In this document: one piece after another, positions 5,752 through 8,281 of the stretch
Position numbering within the stretch: the stretch's first letter is position 1
Layout of the letters: each line of letters starts with the position of its first letter
Origin: Methanomassiliicoccales archaeon PtaU1.Bin030
Lineage (GTDB): Archaea; Thermoplasmatota; Thermoplasmata; Methanomassiliicoccales; Methanomassiliicoccaceae
DNA: 8,281 nt
Assembly: GCA_002067635.1 (NCBI GenBank)
Contig: MVRB01000091.1
Location: 1 to 8,281, forward strand
Direction: 5' to 3'
Notes under the pieces: generated by a model
Told to the model about the DNA's origin: nothing
What the model saw: the letters and a program-made list of their open reading frames with translations, nothing else
Databases searched by the model: none
Made by a program: the position numbers and the translations under genes

Positions 5752-6111
5752 ATGCTCTTGGACACCTATTTGCCAATAGCAATCTTTGCCGTGATTGCAC
5801 TCGGGGTCCCCATCTTCGCGTTCTGGCTTAACCGGTTTTTCAGGCCGACCAAGAAGACTGCGTTGAAGGCGGAGACCTACGAATGCGGAGAGGTACCCAT
5901 CGGTACGGCGAAAATTCAATTCCACTTCCAGTTCTATATGTTCGCCATCATTTTCGTCGTTTTTGATCTGATCACTGTTTTTCTTATGATCTGGGCTTTG
6001 GACTTCGCTAACCTTTCCTTCGACGCAAAGATGCTAATGCTTGCATTCTTCGGATTGCTTCTGGTCGGGGTCTTTTATGCCCTTCGGAAGGAGGAGAGAC
6101 TATGGATCTAA
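5752..6111 (+). CDS. fpoA: Fpo complex subunit A (NuoA/ND3 type)
   Basis: FpoA is a small membrane subunit of the complex-I-like dehydrogenase that oxidises reduced F420 or ferredoxin and pumps ions. The 119 residues contain three transmembrane helices (about 5-27, 58-83 and 93-111), with the conserved loop TYECGEVPIGTAKIQFHFQFY (42-62, the ND3/NuoA signature) and FDLITVFL (71-78). The usual form of the second motif is FDLExxFL followed by a Pro-Trp. Here Asp72 is kept, but the conserved Glu is Ile74 and the Pro is Ile80. The gene looks intact. It is first in the operon, is probably leaderless, and overlaps fpoB by 10 bases. Its base composition is richer in A+T than the following genes, especially near the 5' end. 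Family assignment is secure; F420 rather than another donor is inferred from the archaeal context. Confidence 0.92.
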   Translation: MLLDTYLPIAIFAVIALGVPIFAFWLNRFFRPTKKTALKAETYECGEVPIGTAKIQFHFQFYMFAIIFVVFDLITVFLMIWALDFANLSFDAKMLMLAFFGLLLVGVFYALRKEERLWI

Positions 6112-6665
6112 GCATGTATCCTCACGCCTTGGCGATGAGCGCTAAGGAGTTCATCGAGTGGTCCACCAATGTGATGGACGACCTTGTCCGCGCCACAGGT
6201 GTCAAGAAGGCCTTGGACAAGGTGAGCGACCCTCTCATGAACTGGGGGGTCAGGAACTCTATGTATCCGCTGCACTTCGGTATCGCCTGCTGCGCCTTGG
6301 AAATGGCGGCCTGCTCGGGCCCCCGTTTCGACAACGAGAGGCTGGGTCTGGTTTTCAGGTCCTCCCCTAGGCAGTGCGATGTCCTGCTGGTCAACGGATG
6401 GGTCACCAAGAAGCTTCGTCCAGGCCTTAGGAGGCTGTACGAGGAGATGCCCGAGCCGAAATGGGTCATCGCCATGGGTGAGTGCGCTATCTCTGGCGGA
6501 CCCTGGTACGATTCTTACAATGTGGTACAGGGCGTCGATGAGTTCATTCCCGTAGATGTTTACATTCCCGGTTGCCCCCCGCGGCCTGAGGCTTTGATCG
6601 ATGGGTTCCTCAAGCTGCACCTCAAGATAAAGGGTCAGGGGATCGGCAAGTTCATGGAAGACTGA
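6102..6665 (+). CDS. fpoB: Fpo complex subunit B (NuoB/PSST type, cluster N2)
   Basis: FpoB carries the terminal [4Fe-4S] cluster N2, which passes electrons to the quinone-type acceptor at the junction with FpoD. The 187-residue protein has all four expected cysteines: the tandem Cys63-Cys64 in FGIACCALEM (59-68), Cys128 in MGECAISGG (125-133) and Cys158 in VYIPGCPPRPEAL (153-165). Also diagnostic are SSPRQCDVLLVNG (87-99) and RLYEEMPEPKWVIAMG (111-126). The N-terminal 45 residues are amphipathic and variable, as usual. The start ATG lies within the end of fpoA and is served by AAGGAGG at 6088-6094, 7 bases upstream. The overlap suggests coupled translation. Confidence 0.95.
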   Translation: MDLSMYPHALAMSAKEFIEWSTNVMDDLVRATGVKKALDKVSDPLMNWGVRNSMYPLHFGIACCALEMAACSGPRFDNERLGLVFRSSPRQCDVLLVNGWVTKKLRPGLRRLYEEMPEPKWVIAMGECAISGGPWYDSYNVVQGVDEFIPVDVYIPGCPPRPEALIDGFLKLHLKIKGQGIGKFMED

Positions 6666-6669
6666 GGTG
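6664..6669 (+). promoter_or_regulatory. Shine-Dalgarno site deciding the fpoC start
   Basis: GAGGTG at 6664-6669 overlaps the fpoB stop codon. It is 6 bases from TTG at 6676 but physically includes the GTG at 6667. This favours TTG 6676 as the real start of fpoC. Confidence 0.6.
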
Positions 6670-6675
6670 GGAGAT

Positions 6676-7140
6676 TTGTCAGAGAGCACCAATTATACTG
6701 TAGAACAGGTCAAGAGCAGAATAGCCGAGGCGTTCCCCACTGCAGTGAAGTTCGTTAAGAAGGAGAAGCCGCGTCGACTGTTCATGACCGCGGACAAAGG
6801 ATCCCTGTTCGAGCTGTGCAAGCTGCTAAAGGACCAGCTGGGCTTCGAACACTGCAGCTTGGTCTGCGGCGTTGACCGCATAGACCGCTTCCAGTGCGTT
6901 TATCACATATCCTCCATCGCCAACAAGATCGTCGCGGAGATAGTGGTTGACCTCCCTAAGGACAAACCGGAGATAGATTCTGTAACCCCACTGTGGGAGG
7001 GGGCCAACTGGCATGAGAGGGAGACCTATGACATGTTCGGTTTCATCTTCGTTGGACATCCCAAGCTGGAGAGGATCCTTCTGCCGGAGGATGTCACCTT
7101 CTTCCCGTTGAGGAAGGACTTCCAGGTAGGGGGGATCTAA
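6676..7140 (+). CDS. fpoC: Fpo complex subunit C (NuoC/30 kDa type)
   Basis: FpoC is the peripheral subunit that packs against FpoD and helps join the electron-input part to the membrane arm; it binds no cofactor itself. The product has 154 residues from TTG 6676, or 157 if GTG 6667 is used. The C-terminal half carries the family signature: LWEGANWHERETYDMFGF (a Trp-x-x-Ala-Asn-Trp-x-Glu-Arg-Glu run), then IFVGHPKLERILLPED and FPLRKDF before the stop. The N-terminal half is a typical variable alpha/beta domain. I prefer TTG because the strong GAGGTG ribosome site is correctly spaced for it and covers the GTG. fpoD starts one base after this stop. NuoC and NuoD are fused in some bacteria but separate here. 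Confidence 0.92.
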   Translation: MSESTNYTVEQVKSRIAEAFPTAVKFVKKEKPRRLFMTADKGSLFELCKLLKDQLGFEHCSLVCGVDRIDRFQCVYHISSIANKIVAEIVVDLPKDKPEIDSVTPLWEGANWHERETYDMFGFIFVGHPKLERILLPEDVTFFPLRKDFQVGGI

Positions 7141-7141
7141 G

Positions 7142-8227
7142 ATGACAGAGATGTGGATCAACATGGGCCCTCAGCACCCCATGACCCACGGGTTATGGAA
7201 CCTGAGGATCAAGGTCGACGGTGAGACCATCACTGATTCTGAGCCCGTCATCGGCTATCTCCACCGCGGTTGGGAGAAGGAGGTAGAGAACCGTACTTAC
7301 CCTCAGATCATCCCCATGTCCGACCGGCTGTGCTACGGCTCCTCGTTCACCTGGAGCCATGTCTACTGTATGGCGGTGGAGGACCTTATGGGCCTGGAGG
7401 TGCCGGAGAAGGCCAAATGGATAAGGGCCATGTCCGATGAGCTTCAGAGGATCGGTAACCACCTCATGTGGTTGGCGGCAATCGGCCCGGACCTGGGTAA
7501 CCTGACCATATTCCTGTACGCCATCAGGGAGAGAGAGATGTTCCTGGACCTCTTCCAGGCCCTGTGCGGCGCCAGGATGACCTACAACTATTGCAGGATC
7601 GGCGGCGTGAGGAACGATGCCCCTCCCAACTGGGAAAGGGATGTCCTGCGCACCCTGGACTACTTCGAGAAGAGGATAAACGAGTACGAGGACCTTGTCG
7701 ACCGTAATGCCGTCTTCCGTATGAGGATGGAGGGGTTGGCATACTTATCGGGCAAGGATGCCGTGAATCTCGGCGTCACCGGCCCCAGCCTCAGGGGCAG
7801 CGGTGTGAAGTTCGATGTCCGTGAGAACGATCCCTACGAGATATACGATGAGCTTGACTGGCACATGTGCACCCGCGATGAGGGCGACGTGTACGCCAGA
7901 TACCGGGTCCGCATCGACGAGATGCGCATGTCAGTGCAGATCGTAAGAGAGATCCTCAAGAGAATGCCTAAGACCGGGCCGATCCGGGTCAAGACGCCAA
8001 GGAACGCGCCTGAAGGCACCGGCATCGGAAGGATGGAGGACCCCCGAGGGGAGAGCTTCATGTATGTGGTCGGGGACGGCTCGGACAAGCCCTACCGCCT
8101 GAAGGTGAGGAGTCCCTTCTTCGTTACCCTCTCCGCAGCACCAGTTATGCTCAAGGGGTACAAGGTCGCCGATGTTCCTTCGATCATGGGAATGCTTGAT
8201 GTCTGCATGGGCGAGACGGACAGGTGA
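7142..8227 (+). CDS. fpoD: Fpo complex subunit D (NuoD/49 kDa type)
   Basis: FpoD is the large connecting subunit, related to [NiFe] hydrogenase large subunits, and forms the quinone-type pocket with FpoB. The 361-residue protein begins with NMGPQHPMTHG (7-17), followed by GYLHRGWEKE (38-47), DRLCYGSS (61-68), IGPDLGNLT (114-122), REREMFLDLF (129-138) and GARMTYNYCRIGGVRND (143-159). It ends with the family terminus GMLDVCMGETDR (350-361). The residues that line the acceptor site in complex I appear kept: His16, Tyr65 and Asp117. The Asp normally just before that Tyr is Cys64. The hydrogenase NiFe-ligand cysteines are absent, as expected for this family. Length is slightly short of bacterial NuoD but normal for Fpo. 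A G-rich stretch at 7129-7136 may serve as the ribosome site. Confidence 0.95.
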   Translation: MTEMWINMGPQHPMTHGLWNLRIKVDGETITDSEPVIGYLHRGWEKEVENRTYPQIIPMSDRLCYGSSFTWSHVYCMAVEDLMGLEVPEKAKWIRAMSDELQRIGNHLMWLAAIGPDLGNLTIFLYAIREREMFLDLFQALCGARMTYNYCRIGGVRNDAPPNWERDVLRTLDYFEKRINEYEDLVDRNAVFRMRMEGLAYLSGKDAVNLGVTGPSLRGSGVKFDVRENDPYEIYDELDWHMCTRDEGDVYARYRVRIDEMRMSVQIVREILKRMPKTGPIRVKTPRNAPEGTGIGRMEDPRGESFMYVVGDGSDKPYRLKVRSPFFVTLSAAPVMLKGYKVADVPSIMGMLDVCMGETDR

Positions 8228-8229
8228 TC
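8222..8229 (+). promoter_or_regulatory. Shine-Dalgarno site of fpoH
   Basis: AGGTGATC overlaps the TGA of fpoD and is an extended complement to the conserved archaeal 16S 3' end. It lies 4 bases before ATG 8234 and supports that start in place of earlier in-frame codons. Confidence 0.7.
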
Positions 8230-8233
8230 ACAG

Positions 8234-8281
8234 ATGTACATCGATATTTGGCAATTCCTCGGTGGCCTCGTTCATTGGCTC
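8234..8281 (+). CDS. fpoH: Start of Fpo complex subunit H (NuoH/ND1 type), partial
   Basis: Sixteen codons (MYIDIWQFLGGLVHWL) run to the window end. The amphipathic-to-hydrophobic start fits the first membrane helix of NuoH-type proteins, which anchor the hydrophilic arm and complete the acceptor channel. The assignment rests mainly on the conserved order fpoA-B-C-D-H and on the strong ribosome site 4 bases upstream, because the visible piece is too short for motifs. Confidence 0.7.
   Translation, partial: MYIDIWQFLGGLVHWL

Noticed and set aside
6108..6692. Open frame of 194 codons antisense to fpoB
   Set aside because: Overlaps an unmistakable NuoB-type gene and lacks its own motifs or promoter.

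Overview
The window looks like chromosomal DNA from a GC-rich methanogenic archaeon of the Thermoplasmata, most likely a Methanomassiliicoccales member. The reasons are archaeal TATA boxes, TTG starts with archaeal Shine-Dalgarno sites, a methanogenesis-marker-11-like gene, a cobalamin/radical SAM protein of the kind I associate with Thermoplasma, and a cluster in the order fpoA-B-C-D-H. The placement is inferred from gene content; no rRNA or other phylogenetic marker is present.

Layout. Positions 1-69 hold the acidic C-terminus of an upstream gene. Positions 113-958 encode a DUF2797 protein: a cysteine-rich putative zinc-binding part followed by a GIY-YIG-like segment. A TATA box near 1018 opens a same-strand run of three genes: the marker-11-like protein with a DDTDT motif (1067-2017), a cis-prenyltransferase that should make the polyprenyl glycan carrier (2033-2848), and a B12-binding/radical SAM protein (2902-4626). 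Converging on this run, with a 4-base overlap of stop codons, is proC on the minus strand (4623-5432). A 319-base gene-free region (5433-5751) separates proC from the divergent fpo operon. It carries a promoter for each direction and several palindromes and short repeats that could be operators. From 5752 to the window end run fpoA, fpoB, fpoC, fpoD and the first 16 codons of fpoH, all tightly packed or overlapping.

How the genes work together. FpoB, FpoC and FpoD form the connecting module of a complex-I-type, ion-pumping dehydrogenase, with the N2 Fe-S ligands and the quinone-type pocket. FpoA and FpoH belong to the membrane arm. The complex oxidises reduced F420 or ferredoxin and conserves energy during methanogenesis. 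ProC makes proline and UppS supplies the lipid carrier for surface glycans. The exact roles of the DUF2797, marker-11 and radical SAM proteins are not known.

Most of the window is ordinary core genome. The points most worth a second look are the non-canonical FpoA loop (the conserved Glu is replaced by Ile), retention of the quinone-site residues in FpoD, the palindrome-rich control region between proC and fpoA, and the linkage of the marker-11 gene, the prenyltransferase and the B12/radical SAM protein. I found no clear evidence of a wholly new system, mobile element, CRISPR array or RNA gene.
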